A DNA stretch of 64,000 bases. Source: Cupriavidus phytohabitans. GTDB taxonomy: Bacteria > Pseudomonadota > Gammaproteobacteria > Burkholderiales > Burkholderiaceae. A program made the position numbers and the translations under genes. The DNA is taken from contig NZ_AUFE01000016.1 in NCBI RefSeq assembly GCF_000426345.1, positions 1 through 64,000 of the forward strand, in the 5' to 3' direction. Positions 33,301-42,727 of the stretch are shown here, in pieces. The notes below the pieces were generated by a model that worked only from the letters and a program-made list of their open reading frames with translations, was not told where the DNA came from and made no database searches. The first letter of the stretch is position 1, and each line of letters starts with the position of its first letter.

Positions 33301-36300
33301 GCCGCCTCTGCGCGCGGCGCCTGCCGGCCGCCCAGCTGCTGCAGGTCTTCCAGGATCTGCTTCTGCGACAGCATGCTGAGGTCGACCACCTCGCGCGCCT
33401 GCGCCACGTAGTAGGCCAGCTGCTCATCGCTGCGCGCCATCGACTTGTCGAGCGCGGCCTCGATGCGCTGCAGCTGTTCGGACAGCTTGTCGTTGGACGC
33501 GCTGAACACTTGCACCGCCACGCCGAAGGCTTCACCCAGGCTCGCCACTTCAACGGCGCTGCCGGTGACCTGCGCAGCGGCCTGCGCCAGGCGGCCGGTC
33601 TCGGACTCGACCTGCTCGGTGAAGCGGCCGCCGACGCGTTCCAGCAGCTCGGACGTGGTCGCGAGCAGCGTGTCGACCGCTGCGCGCTGGCCGGTGGAGG
33701 CGTGGTTCACGGCGTCGAGCAGCGTGCCCAGCGTTTCCAGCATGCGGCTGCGTTCCTCCAGCATGGCGTTGTCGCGGGCCATGCCTTCGGTGAGCTTCTG
33801 GCGCAGTTCGGCGATGACTTCGGCCGCGGCCCTGGGCGCTTCGGCAGACGCCTGCAGCAGGCGCGCGACTTCGGCGATGGTGCTGCTGGCGTGCGCCTCG
33901 GCCTGCGCGGTGATGTCGCGCGCGGTCTGCGCCAGGGCGTCGCAGATCTCCTGCTGGCGGCTGGCGCTGTGGCTGCCGGCCTGTTCCCATTGCTGGCGCA
34001 GCGAGGCGGCCATGCTGTCGAGGTGGCTGGTCCAGGCCGCCAGGCGCTGTTCGTCGCGCGCGGCCAGTTCGGCCTGCAGCGCGGCGGCGGCCCTGGGTGC
34101 CTCGGCGGCGGCCTGCACCAGCCGCTCGATCTCGGCCAGCGTGCCGCTGGCGTGCGCCTGCGATTCGGCGGAAATCGCCTGTGCGGTCTGCGCCAGCGCT
34201 GCGCAGATTTCCTGCTGGCGGGTAGCGGTCTGCGCGCCGGCCTGCTGCCATTCCTGGCGCAGCGTGGCGGCCATGGCGCCGAGGGATTCGGTCCAGGCGG
34301 CGAGGCGTTGTTCGTCGCGCGTGCTCAGTTCGGTTTGCAGCGCCAGGGCGGCCTTGGGCGCGTCGGCGGCAGCCTGCACCAGGCGGTCGATCTCGGCAAT
34401 GGTGCCGCTGGCGTGGGCCTGCGACTGGGCGGAGATGTCATTGGCGGTCTGCGCCAGCGCGGCGCAGATCTCCTGCTGGCGATTGGCGGCTTGCACGCTT
34501 GCCTGATCCCATTGCTCGCGCAGGCCGGTGGCCATGTTGCCAAGCGCTTCGGTCCACGCGGCGAGGCGTTGCTCGTCGCGCGCGCTCAGTTCGGCCTGCA
34601 GCGCAAGGGCGGCCTTAGGCGCGTCGGCGGCGGCCTGCACCAGCCGCTTGATCTCGGCGATGGTGCCGCTGGCATGCGCCTGCGACTGGGCGGAAATGTC
34701 ATTGGCGGTCTGCGCCAGCGCCGTGCAGATCTCCTGCTGGCGATTCGCGGCTTGCACACTCGCCTGATCCCATTGCTCGCGCAGGCCGGTGGCCATGGCG
34801 CCGAGCGAATCCGTCCACGCGGCCAGGCGCTGTTCGTCGCGTGCGGCCAGTTCGGCCTGCAGCGCGAGGGCGGCCTTGGGCGCGTCGGCGGCGGCCTGCA
34901 CCAGCCGGTCGATCTCGGCGATGGTGCCGCTGGCATGCGCTTGCGCCTGCGCGGCGATCTCGCGCGCTGTCTGCGCCAGCGTCTCGCTGATTTCCTGCTG
35001 GCGGCTTGCGGCCTGCGCGTTGGCCTGATCCCACTGCTGGCGCAGCGCCTCGGTCATGCTGTCGAGCTGGCCGGCCCACGCGGCCAGGCGCTGTTCGTCA
35101 TGCGATGCCAGGCCGGCCTGCAGGTCGGCGTGCGACTGGCCCACGGTGCGTACCAGCGACGCCGCGTGTTGTTCGAACACCGCCGTGGCGGCGGCCAGCG
35201 CCTGCTGGTTGTCGGCGGCGAGCTTCTCGCCGGTGCGGGCGTGCTGCGACAGGGCCTCGGTCCACGCCTGCGCGGTGCTGGCGGAGGTGGTTTCCAGGCG
35301 GGCCGCCACCTGCTCGACCAGGACGGCCGAACGTTGCTCGAACGTCTGCGCAAAGCCGTCGAGCGCGCCGCGCAGCTCGCCTGCCAGGGCTTCGTTGCTG
35401 CGCTGCTGGCTGGCCAGCGCTTCGTTCCAGATTCCGGCGACGCCGGTGGTCGAGGTCTCGAAGCGCGCCGAGATGCCTTCGAGCTGCTGCTGGACGGACT
35501 GCGTCACAGCGTCGCGCATGGCGGCGGTCTCGCGCGCCAGGCCGGCCATGGTCGCTTCCACGGCCGGCTGGATCGCCGTGCCGGCGGCGCGCGCGCTGTC
35601 GGCCACGCTGTCTTTCAGCGATTGCCCGACCGAGGCGGCCAGTTGGGTGTAGACCGCTTCGGTCTTGCCGTGGAAGGCTTCCTGGCTGGCCCCCAGGCGC
35701 TCCGCCATGGCCTGGTTCTGTTGTTCCATGGCCGCCATCATGGCTTGCAGCCGGTCGACCAGCGCCGGCATGGCATCGGCCTGTCGCTGCAGCAGCCGGA
35801 ACGACTCGTCGCGCTGGTGGCTGCGCGAATAGGGGCGCAGCGTGGTGGCGATGCGCGCATCGAGCGCCTGCGCGGCCTGCACGCGCTCGCGCCGGCACAG
35901 CGCCGACAGCAGGCCCAGCATGGCCGACGTGGCCACGCCCGCCACCGAGGTGCCGAAGGCGAAGCCCAGCCCCTTCACCGGTGCCGCCAGCGACGCGCGG
36001 ATCGCCTGCAGGTCGGTCGCGGTTTCCAGCGCCATGCCGGTGCCGCGCAGCGTCGACACCATGCCCAGGAACGTGCCGAGCATGCCCAGCAGCACCAGCA
36101 GGCCGACCAGGTACGGCGTCAGCGCCGGCCCAGGCAGCGCCACGCGCTCGCCCTCGATGCGCAGGCGCACGGCGTTGCGCAGCCCTGCGGGCAGGCGCTC
36201 CAGCCAGCCATCCAGGCTTGCCGGCGAATCGGACAGGCCCTGCACCGCCTGCGCCAGTCCCAGCGTGGCCTGCCGGTAGCGCAGCAGCTCATTGGCGCCG

Positions 36301-36434
36301 GCCACGTAGCAGGCGCCGATCAGCAGCGTGACCGACAACGCCAGCGCATTCGAGCCCGCATAGCCGCCTGCGATCCAGCACACGGCCGCCAGGCCCGCCA
36401 GGAAAACAACAAGATGGAAGAAGTATCGGTTCAT
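33297..36434 (-). CDS. DUF802 protein: MotA/ZorA-like membrane domain with giant repeat tail
   Basis: 1045 residues from ATG 36434 (AGGA upstream). Membrane helices are predicted at about 6-23, 29-48, 107-128 and 156-179. Helices 3-4 carry LVGLLVLLGMLGTFLGMVSTL and a LAAPVKGLGFAFGTSVAGVA segment, resembling the pore helices of MotA/TolQ/ExbB and of the Zorya protein ZorA. The remaining 850 residues are a helical cytoplasmic tail. Residues 443-877 are five near-identical 87-residue DUF802 repeats starting (A/S)xxDEQRLAAW. Coupled by a four-base overlap to the MotB/OmpA-like gene and preceded by DUF3348. Likely an ion-driven motor or force-transducing complex; function unproven. Confidence 0.88.
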   Translation of the reverse strand: MNRYFFHLVVFLAGLAAVCWIAGGYAGSNALALSVTLLIGACYVAGANELLRYRQATLGLAQAVQGLSDSPASLDGWLERLPAGLRNAVRLRIEGERVALPGPALTPYLVGLLVLLGMLGTFLGMVSTLRGTGMALETATDLQAIRASLAAPVKGLGFAFGTSVAGVATSAMLGLLSALCRRERVQAAQALDARIATTLRPYSRSHQRDESFRLLQRQADAMPALVDRLQAMMAAMEQQNQAMAERLGASQEAFHGKTEAVYTQLAASVGQSLKDSVADSARAAGTAIQPAVEATMAGLARETAAMRDAVTQSVQQQLEGISARFETSTTGVAGIWNEALASQQRSNEALAGELRGALDGFAQTFEQRSAVLVEQVAARLETTSASTAQAWTEALSQHARTGEKLAADNQQALAAATAVFEQHAASLVRTVGQSHADLQAGLASHDEQRLAAWAGQLDSMTEALRQQWDQANAQAASRQQEISETLAQTAREIAAQAQAHASGTIAEIDRLVQAAADAPKAALALQAELAARDEQRLAAWTDSLGAMATGLREQWDQASVQAANRQQEICTALAQTANDISAQSQAHASGTIAEIKRLVQAAADAPKAALALQAELSARDEQRLAAWTEALGNMATGLREQWDQASVQAANRQQEICAALAQTANDISAQSQAHASGTIAEIDRLVQAAADAPKAALALQTELSTRDEQRLAAWTESLGAMAATLRQEWQQAGAQTATRQQEICAALAQTAQAISAESQAHASGTLAEIERLVQAAAEAPRAAAALQAELAARDEQRLAAWTSHLDSMAASLRQQWEQAGSHSASRQQEICDALAQTARDITAQAEAHASSTIAEVARLLQASAEAPRAAAEVIAELRQKLTEGMARDNAMLEERSRMLETLGTLLDAVNHASTGQRAAVDTLLATTSELLERVGGRFTEQVESETGRLAQAAAQVTGSAVEVASLGEAFGVAVQVFSASNDKLSEQLQRIEAALDKSMARSDEQLAYYVAQAREVVDLSMLSQKQILEDLQQLGGRQAPRAEAA
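33804..35108 (-). repeat. Five tandem 261-bp in-frame repeats
   Basis: Five consecutive 261-base units (87 codons) encode most of the DUF802 tail. Units two to four are almost identical at protein level (for example LREQWDQASVQAANRQQEIC and the HASGTIAEI..LVQAA segment), and the outer two are more diverged. This suggests recent expansion by unequal crossing-over, so copy number may vary between strains. Confidence 0.9.
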
Positions 36435-36444
36435 GGTGTCCTGG

Positions 36445-37182
36445 TCAGCTGCCACGCAGGGCGGCGAGCAATCCTTCGACGGGTTGGAAGCGTATCTCCA
36501 GCTCGGCCAGCAATACGCTTTGCATATCCTTGCGAAACACGGCCAGCCACGCCCCGGGCGCGACTGGGGCCGCGGCGGCCCGGGCCTCGGCCAGCGCCGC
36601 GGTTTCCGCCTGGCGCAAACGCTGGAAATGCCCTTCCAGCAGGGCAGGCACGCTGCCGAGCACGCTTTGCTCGCGCGCGCCCAGCACGCGCTCCATCACG
36701 GCATCGACCATCGCCAGCCGGGCCATGTCCGGCGCGCGCGTCGACAAGGCCGCCCGCAGCCGTCCGCGCAACGCGCCGATCGCGGTCTCCATGGCCTGCT
36801 GTTGCGACACATAGCGGTGGCGGTGGATGGCGTAGTCCACCTGCGCGTCGACGGCCTCCGCCAGCGCCGATGGCCGCGCGGGGCCGCGGCGGCGCGCGGT
36901 CAGGGCGTTGTCCCCGGCGATGGCATCGGCCAGCGCGGCGCGCACGCGCGCGCACTCCTGCTCTTCGGCAGTGGCGCCGCAGGCACGTGCGACGGTCGGC
37001 GCCGCGGCCGGCGCACTTTTCAGGGCCGCCGACAGGGCGATCGCATCCGGCCAGCCCAGCCATTGGCTCAGCTGGCCGGAAAGTGACGTTGCAGGAGGTG
37101 GGGCGTCGGCGTCGGTCAGGCGCGCCAGCAGCCGGACAAGCGTCGGACCGCTGAAACCTGTGCGCCGGGGCTCTTGGGACAT
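36445..37182 (-). CDS. DUF3348 protein
   Basis: 245-residue soluble helical protein, first gene of the DUF802 operon with ten bases to the next gene. It has TGFSGPTLVRLLARLTDADAP, LSQWLGWPDAIALSAAL, a basic VDYAIHRHRYVSQQQAMETAIGALRGRLR helix and MARLAMVDAVMERVLGAREQ, all DUF3348 features. No signal peptide or membrane segment. Function unknown; consistently linked to DUF802, OmpA-like and DUF2894 genes in Burkholderiales and Xanthomonadales according to family knowledge. Confidence 0.85.
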   Translation of the reverse strand: MSQEPRRTGFSGPTLVRLLARLTDADAPPPATSLSGQLSQWLGWPDAIALSAALKSAPAAAPTVARACGATAEEQECARVRAALADAIAGDNALTARRRGPARPSALAEAVDAQVDYAIHRHRYVSQQQAMETAIGALRGRLRAALSTRAPDMARLAMVDAVMERVLGAREQSVLGSVPALLEGHFQRLRQAETAALAEARAAAAPVAPGAWLAVFRKDMQSVLLAELEIRFQPVEGLLAALRGS

Positions 37183-37252
37183 ACCGCCGGGTTTAAAAAG
37201 CCAGCAGTTTACACGTCCCGGGGAGGGGGATGGCAGTATCCGGGGGAGGGGA

Positions 37253-37275
37253 GCGGCGGCAAGAGATGCCGCCGC
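37253..37275. terminator. Hairpin between ribH and DUF3348
   Basis: GCGGCGGCA-AGAGA-TGCCGCCGC forms a perfect 9-bp stem in the 183-base gap downstream of ribH. No T-run follows on either strand, so it is a candidate transcript-end structure only. Confidence 0.4.
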
Positions 37276-37303
37276 GTGCGAGCCGTGCTGTTCGGGAAGT
37301 CCC

Positions 37304-37343
37304 GCTGTTCATGATTCCTGAGCATGCCGTGGACATGAACAGC
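37304..37343. repeat. Inverted repeat GCTGTTCATG
   Basis: Ten-base arms GCTGTTCATG (37304) and CATGAACAGC (37334) separated by 20 bases, just after the ribH stop. It may be part of the ribH transcript end or an operator of the DUF3348 operon. Confidence 0.4.
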
Positions 37344-37365
37344 CCGGCCCCGCCGCTTCAACGCA

Positions 37366-38108
<743 letters not shown>

Positions 38109-38182
38109 TGTGCTTGGTTGAGCTTTCAACGCGGCGGGGGAATCATACCGCAGAGTAGCGTTCGGTGTTGGCGAGGCTTTCG

Positions 38183-38743
38183 TCAGGTGCGCGCAGCGGT
38201 CAGCGCCTGCACCGGCGCCACCGCCAGCGCTGCCAGCAGCCTGAGCGCCGCCACCTCGGCGGCCGACCAGATGGCGCGGTCGGCCAGGTAGTTGAAGGTG
38301 CCGATCACCGAGCCCTGGTAGCCCAGCGGCACATTGACCACCGCCGTGCAGCCGAGCGTGCGGATCACCTGCACGTCGTCGAACACCGCCGCCAGCGCGT
38401 CATCGCCCTCGCCGACAAAGACTTCGCCGCGCTCCAGCAACTGCCGGCGCCACGGGCTGTCGCCCTTGGTCTTGTGCCCGCCGACCGGGTAGGCTGCGGT
38501 GTCCGAGGACCATAGCCGTTCGATCCGGTGCACGTCCGCATGCCAGGCATTGATCGTCAGCAACCCCGGACCGAGCGTGCGCAGCGTGGCCGCGCCGATG
38601 GCGTCGAGCGCCGCGGCTGGCTCGCGCGCCTGCCGCAGGGCGTCGCACAGCAGGTTGACCTGCGCGATCAGCGGGCCGGCGTCCGACAGCGGCGCGCTGG
38701 GTTGCGGGACGGAGTGCGGGGTGGCGTGCTTCAGCTGGCCCAC
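38183..38743 (-). CDS. GAF-domain protein
   Basis: 186 residues from GTG 38743, which sits one base after the stop of the upstream Bug gene with GGGAG at good spacing. A single GAF-like domain covers about residues 25-180 (LGPGLLTINAWHADVHRIERLWSSDTAAYPVGG, CTAVVNVPLGYQGSVIGTFNYLADRAIWSAAEV). No output domain, so it would be a small-molecule sensor or act on its own. Tight coupling to a Bug receptor is unusual. Confidence 0.8.
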   Translation of the reverse strand: MGQLKHATPHSVPQPSAPLSDAGPLIAQVNLLCDALRQAREPAAALDAIGAATLRTLGPGLLTINAWHADVHRIERLWSSDTAAYPVGGHKTKGDSPWRRQLLERGEVFVGEGDDALAAVFDDVQVIRTLGCTAVVNVPLGYQGSVIGTFNYLADRAIWSAAEVAALRLLAALAVAPVQALTAART

Positions 38744-38744
38744 T

Positions 38745-39713
38745 TCACTCCCCCTGGATGCCCAGTTCGCGGATCAGCTTGCCGTAGCGGTCGGCATCGC
38801 GGCGCAGGATAGTGGCGAACTGCTGCGGCGTGGAGGTCGCGGTCTCGACGCCGATGGCGTTCATCTTGGCCTTCACTTCAGGCAGTGCCATCACGGTGTT
38901 GATCTCGCGGTTGAGCCGCGCGGTCAGCTCGGCGGGCATGCCCTTGGGCCCGAAGGCGCCATACCAGACCGCCAGCTCGTAGCCGGGCAGGGTTTCGGCC
39001 ACGGTCGGTACGTTGGGCAGCAGCGGCGAGCGCTTGCTCTCGGTCACGGCCAGCAGGCGCAGCTTGCCCGCCTTGACATGCGGCAGCGTCTGCGTGCCCG
39101 CCGAGAACAGCAGCTGGGTCTGGCCCGCCACGGTATCGACCACCGCCGGCGCGCCGCCCTTGTATGGCACGTGCAGCATCTGGATGCCGGCCATTTTCTC
39201 GAACAGCACCGCGCTGAGGTGGTTGGTGGAGCCCGGACCCGCGCTGGCGTAGGCGAGCTTGCCGGGGTTGGCCCTGGCGTAGGCCACCAGCTTCTGCGCC
39301 GGCACCGACGGGTGTACCACCATGGTGTTGGTCACGTACGCCAGCAGGCCGAGCGGCGTGAAGTCATCCACGCCGCGAAACGGCATGTTGGACATCAGCG
39401 CCGGGTTCATCGCATGGGTGCTCATCGAGCCCACCAGCAGCGTGTAGCCGTCGGGTTTGGCACGGGCCACCATGGCCGAGCCTATGTTGCCGGACGCGCC
39501 GGGCTTGTTGTCGACGATCACCGGCTGGCCGAGCGAGCGCGTCAGGTGCTCGGACAGCACGCGCGCCAGGATATCGGTCGAGCCGCCGGCGGCCCACGGC
39601 ACGATCAGCGTGACCGGCTTCTGCGGCCAGGCTTCACTGGCACCGGCCGGGGCCGCGAGGCACATCGCCAGCGCGGCCACGCCGCCCAGCAGGGTTTTCA
39701 GTACTGCGCGCAT
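38745..39713 (-). CDS. Bug-family (TctC) solute receptor
   Basis: 322-residue receptor with a very strong AAGGAGGAA site and a Sec signal (LLGGVAALAMCLAAPAGA). It contains WPQKPVTLIVPWAAGGSTDILARVL, VDNKPGASGNIGSAMVARAKPDGYTLLVG and LHVPYKGGAPAVVDTVAGQT. It lies 60 bases downstream of gamma-glutamyltransferase in the same direction, so its ligand may be a gamma-glutamyl or glutamate-like compound. Confidence 0.9.
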   Translation of the reverse strand: MRAVLKTLLGGVAALAMCLAAPAGASEAWPQKPVTLIVPWAAGGSTDILARVLSEHLTRSLGQPVIVDNKPGASGNIGSAMVARAKPDGYTLLVGSMSTHAMNPALMSNMPFRGVDDFTPLGLLAYVTNTMVVHPSVPAQKLVAYARANPGKLAYASAGPGSTNHLSAVLFEKMAGIQMLHVPYKGGAPAVVDTVAGQTQLLFSAGTQTLPHVKAGKLRLLAVTESKRSPLLPNVPTVAETLPGYELAVWYGAFGPKGMPAELTARLNREINTVMALPEVKAKMNAIGVETATSTPQQFATILRRDADRYGKLIRELGIQGE

Positions 39714-39773
39714 TTTCCTTCCTCCTTGGTACTGGCGCGGACCTGTTGCGGCCCGCTGTCATGCATAGAATCG

Positions 39774-41603
39774 TCAGCGGCCCACCGCGTAGCCCTGCAT
39801 GCCGCGCGCATTGGCGCCGGCGCGCAGCACCAGCCGCCCGCGCCCGTCGCGTTCGCGCGAGCATGCCGACATGCGGCCTTCGGACCAGGGCTCGCCCACG
39901 CGCACCTCATGCCCGCGTTCGCGCAGCGCCGCCACCGTTGCCGCCGGGAAGCGAGATTCCACGCTGATGCGGTTGAGCACGGTCTGGCGCGGCCAGAACG
40001 AGCCCGGGAAGTGGTCGATATGCCAGGCCGGCGCGTCGATCGCTTCCTGCAGGTTCATGCCATGCACCGCATGACGCAGGAAGAATGCCAGCGACCACTG
40101 GTCCTGCTGGTCGCCGCCCGGGGTGCCGAACACCATGTAGGGCTCGCCGTCGCGCAATGCCAGCGACGGAGACAGCGTGGTGGAGGGGCGCTTGCCGGGG
40201 GCCAGCGTGTTGGGCAGCCCCGGCTCCAGCCAGGTCATCTGCAGGCGGGTATTGAGGGCAAAGCCAAGCGCCGGGATGGTGGGGCTCGACGAGAGCCAGC
40301 CGCCCGACGGCGTGGCCGCGACCATGTTGCCGTGGCGGTCGATCACGTCGATATGGCAGGTGTCGCCGACAAAGAGCTCCCGTTCGGCCCATTCGGCTAC
40401 CGGCGGCAGCTCGGCAAAGGTCGGCTCGCCCACGCCGAAGCGCACGTCGGCTTGCCGCAGCGTGCGCTCGGCCGCGCCCAGGTCGGGCAGGCGCGGCGCC
40501 ATGCCGTTGAGCATGCCGGGGTCGATCGCCAGCGCCGCGCGCGCGCCGATGCGCTGCGCGCGCGCGGCCAGGTAGCCGTCGTCGAGCAGCGCCGCGAGCG
40601 GGCTCGGCGTGAAGCCGGGATCGCCGTACCAGGCCAGGCGGTCGGCCATGGCCAGCTTGGTGGCCTCGGCAATGCGGTGCACGAAGTCGGGCGAATCGGG
40701 CGCATGCTGCGCCAGCCCGGCGTGGCGCAGCATGCCGAGCTGCTGCAGGAACACGGGCCCCTGGCTCCAGATGCCGCACTTGGCCACCGTGTAGCGGCCG
40801 AAGTCGAGCGTGACCGGGTCTTCTTCCTCGGGGCTCCAGCCGGCCATGTCGTCGTAGCGCAGCAGGCCGGTGTGCTTGTCGCCGGTGGTGTCGCGCACCG
40901 GCGTGTTGCGGCAGTACGCGTCGATTTCCTCGGCGATGAAGCCGCGGTACCAGCAATCCAGCGCGGCGTCGATCTGGCCAGTGCGGCTGTCGCTGCGGCG
41001 CTGGGCTTCTTCGACGATGCGCGTGTAGGTATCGGCCAGCACCGGCAGCGTATGCAGGCTGCCGGGGCGCGGCACCTTGCCGTCGGGCAGCCAGGTGGCC
41101 GCCGAGCTGTGCCATTCGTCGTTGAACAGCGCCTGCACCGCCAGGATCGCGCGCGAGATGCGCGGCACCAGCGGGAAGCCGTCGCGCGCGTAGCCGATGG
41201 CGGGCGCCAGCACGTCGGCCAGCGACCACGTGCCATGATCGCGCAGCATCGTCAGCCACGCGCCGAAGGCGCCGGGGACGGTGGCCGGGACCAGGCCGAT
41301 GCCCGGCACCAGTTCCAGGCCCTGCGCGCGCAGCGCGGCGGGATCGGCAAGCGCCGGCGCCGGGCCCTGGCCGCACAGGGTGCGCATGCGGCGCTCGCGC
41401 TCGCTCCAGAACATGATCGGCACTTCGCCGCCCGGGCCGTTCAGGTGCGGCTCGACCACCTGCAGCACAAAGCCGGCCGCCACGGCGGCGTCGAAGGCAT
41501 TGCCGCCGCGTTCCAGCACGCCCATGGCGGTTTGCGTGGCCAGCCAGTGGGTGGAGGCGGCGACGCCAAAGGTGCCGACGATTTCTGGGCGGGTAGTGAA
41601 CAT
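39774..41603 (-). CDS. ggt: Gamma-glutamyltransferase family protein
   Basis: 609 residues, Ntn-hydrolase of the gamma-glutamyltranspeptidase family. The autoprocessing/nucleophile threonine lies in FVGDTCHIDVIDRHGNMVAATPSGGWL (DTCH in place of the usual DTTH). Other marks are ATQTAMGVLERGGNAFDAAVAAGF, LNGPGGEVPIMFW and APGKRPSTTLSPSLALRDGEPYMVFGTPGGDQQ. No signal peptide is seen, so it is probably cytoplasmic, as in many soil-bacterial homologues that process gamma-glutamyl compounds or cephalosporin-type amides. Divergent LysR at 41724. Confidence 0.87.
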   Translation of the reverse strand: MFTTRPEIVGTFGVAASTHWLATQTAMGVLERGGNAFDAAVAAGFVLQVVEPHLNGPGGEVPIMFWSERERRMRTLCGQGPAPALADPAALRAQGLELVPGIGLVPATVPGAFGAWLTMLRDHGTWSLADVLAPAIGYARDGFPLVPRISRAILAVQALFNDEWHSSAATWLPDGKVPRPGSLHTLPVLADTYTRIVEEAQRRSDSRTGQIDAALDCWYRGFIAEEIDAYCRNTPVRDTTGDKHTGLLRYDDMAGWSPEEEDPVTLDFGRYTVAKCGIWSQGPVFLQQLGMLRHAGLAQHAPDSPDFVHRIAEATKLAMADRLAWYGDPGFTPSPLAALLDDGYLAARAQRIGARAALAIDPGMLNGMAPRLPDLGAAERTLRQADVRFGVGEPTFAELPPVAEWAERELFVGDTCHIDVIDRHGNMVAATPSGGWLSSSPTIPALGFALNTRLQMTWLEPGLPNTLAPGKRPSTTLSPSLALRDGEPYMVFGTPGGDQQDQWSLAFFLRHAVHGMNLQEAIDAPAWHIDHFPGSFWPRQTVLNRISVESRFPAATVAALRERGHEVRVGEPWSEGRMSACSRERDGRGRLVLRAGANARGMQGYAVGR

Positions 41604-41677
41604 GGATTGCAGCTCCGGTGATGCGAGCCAGTATAGGATTGGGAAATAACCTTGAGCGTCTGAATAGTTATCGTTGT

Positions 41678-41693
41678 ATTACCATTTGGTAAT
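41678..41693. promoter_or_regulatory. Candidate operator palindrome
   Basis: ATTACCA-TT-TGGTAAT is a perfect palindrome in the AT-rich 120-base gap between the ggt and lysR genes, and so a likely binding site of that LysR protein. Confidence 0.55.
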
Positions 41694-41723
41694 GCGACAT
41701 ATACGCCCCGTTGCAGGATTCCC

Positions 41724-42677
41724 GTGTCCATCGCCGCCCCCGACAAGCTGGTCCACAACCTCGTCTCGCGCCTGCGCCTCAGGCATCTGCCATTGCTGCT
41801 GGCGCTGGAGCGCCAGCGCTCGGTGTCGCGCGTGGCGGCCGAGCTGAACCTATCCCAGCCCGCCGTCACCAAGACCCTGCGCGAGATCGAAGACATCTTC
41901 ATGGTGCCGCTGTTCATCCGCACCCGGCGTGGCCTGGAGCCCACGCCCACGGGCCGGGCGGTGCTGGCGCATGCGCGGCTGACGCTGGCGGATACCGACG
42001 CGCTGGGGCGCGAGCTGGCGGCGATCGGCGCGGGCATGTCGGGACGGCTGCGCATCGGCGTGATCCCGTTTATCAGCCGCACCGTGCTCGATGCCGCCTG
42101 CAGCTTCGGCCTGACGCAGTCGCCGCGGGTCTCGGTGCTGGTGCGCGAGGGCACCACCGACGAGCTGGTGGCGGCGCTGCGCGAACACGAGCTGGATTGC
42201 GTGGTGGCGCGCACCTTCTACGCGCCTGGCGCGGACATCGCCCAGCAGCCGCTGTATCGCGAAGAGCCGGTGCTGGTGGTGCCCGCCGCGGCCGCCGGCC
42301 GGCTCGGGCGCGGGCCGCTCGACTGGCACCGGCTGGCCGAACGCGACTGGATCCTGCCGCCGCCGAACACGCCGATCCGGCGCACCATCAACACCATCCT
42401 GGCGGTGGCCGGCGTGGCGCAGTCGGTGCCGATCGTCGAGACCTACTCGATCAAGACCATGGCCACGCTGCTGCGCAACCACGCGGCGGCTACCACCATC
42501 GTGCCGCGCGCGGTGGCCGTGGAGTTGGTCGAAGGCGGGGGCGCGGCGGTCCTGCCGCATGCGCTGAGCTGGGACTTGCCGCCGGTGGGGGTGATGTGGC
42601 GGCGGCAGGCGCAGGAGGATGACGTGGTGGTGTCGCTGGTGGCGGCGTTGGGGAAATTGCGGTGGGAGGAGGGATAA
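41724..42677 (+). CDS. LysR-family regulator (GbpR/PcaQ-like)
   Basis: 317 residues from GTG 41724 with AGGA upstream. Helix-turn-helix at about 20-60 (HLPLLLALERQRSVSRVAAELNLSQPAVTKTLREIEDIFMVPLF), effector domain with GMSGRLRIGVIPFISRTVLD. This N-terminal pattern fits the GbpR/PcaQ subgroup. It is divergent from ggt and probably controls ggt-Bug-GAF. Confidence 0.85.
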   Translation: MSIAAPDKLVHNLVSRLRLRHLPLLLALERQRSVSRVAAELNLSQPAVTKTLREIEDIFMVPLFIRTRRGLEPTPTGRAVLAHARLTLADTDALGRELAAIGAGMSGRLRIGVIPFISRTVLDAACSFGLTQSPRVSVLVREGTTDELVAALREHELDCVVARTFYAPGADIAQQPLYREEPVLVVPAAAAGRLGRGPLDWHRLAERDWILPPPNTPIRRTINTILAVAGVAQSVPIVETYSIKTMATLLRNHAAATTIVPRAVAVELVEGGGAAVLPHALSWDLPPVGVMWRRQAQEDDVVVSLVAALGKLRWEEG

Positions 42678-42727
42678 GGCGCCGGGTTTGCGAAGGCATT
42701 GGCGCCTGCCGACATCCCGCACAAATG

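Noticed and set aside
33804..35108. Possibility that the regular repeats are a CRISPR array or satellite
   Set aside because: Units are 261 bases, contiguous without spacers, and stay in frame within one protein.
33510..37154. 1214-codon open frame on the plus strand opposite the DUF802 and DUF3348 genes
   Set aside because: It is the antisense frame of a GC-rich, repeat-containing gene; the translation is low-complexity Arg/Gly/His-rich and shows the same 87-residue periodicity imposed by the other strand.
31950..37182. Naming the DUF802 operon a Zorya phage-defence system
   Set aside because: Only the ZorA/ZorB-like architecture is present; no ZorC, ZorD or ZorE gene is nearby, and the DUF partners are known as a widespread chromosomal set.
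38183..38515. Possible gene on the plus strand over the GAF-domain gene
   Set aside because: Composition and lack of a ribosome site mark it as a shadow.
38499..41621. 1040-codon open frame opposite the Bug and gamma-glutamyltransferase genes
   Set aside because: No ribosome site, skewed His/Arg/Gly composition, and the opposite strand encodes two clear protein families with conserved motifs.
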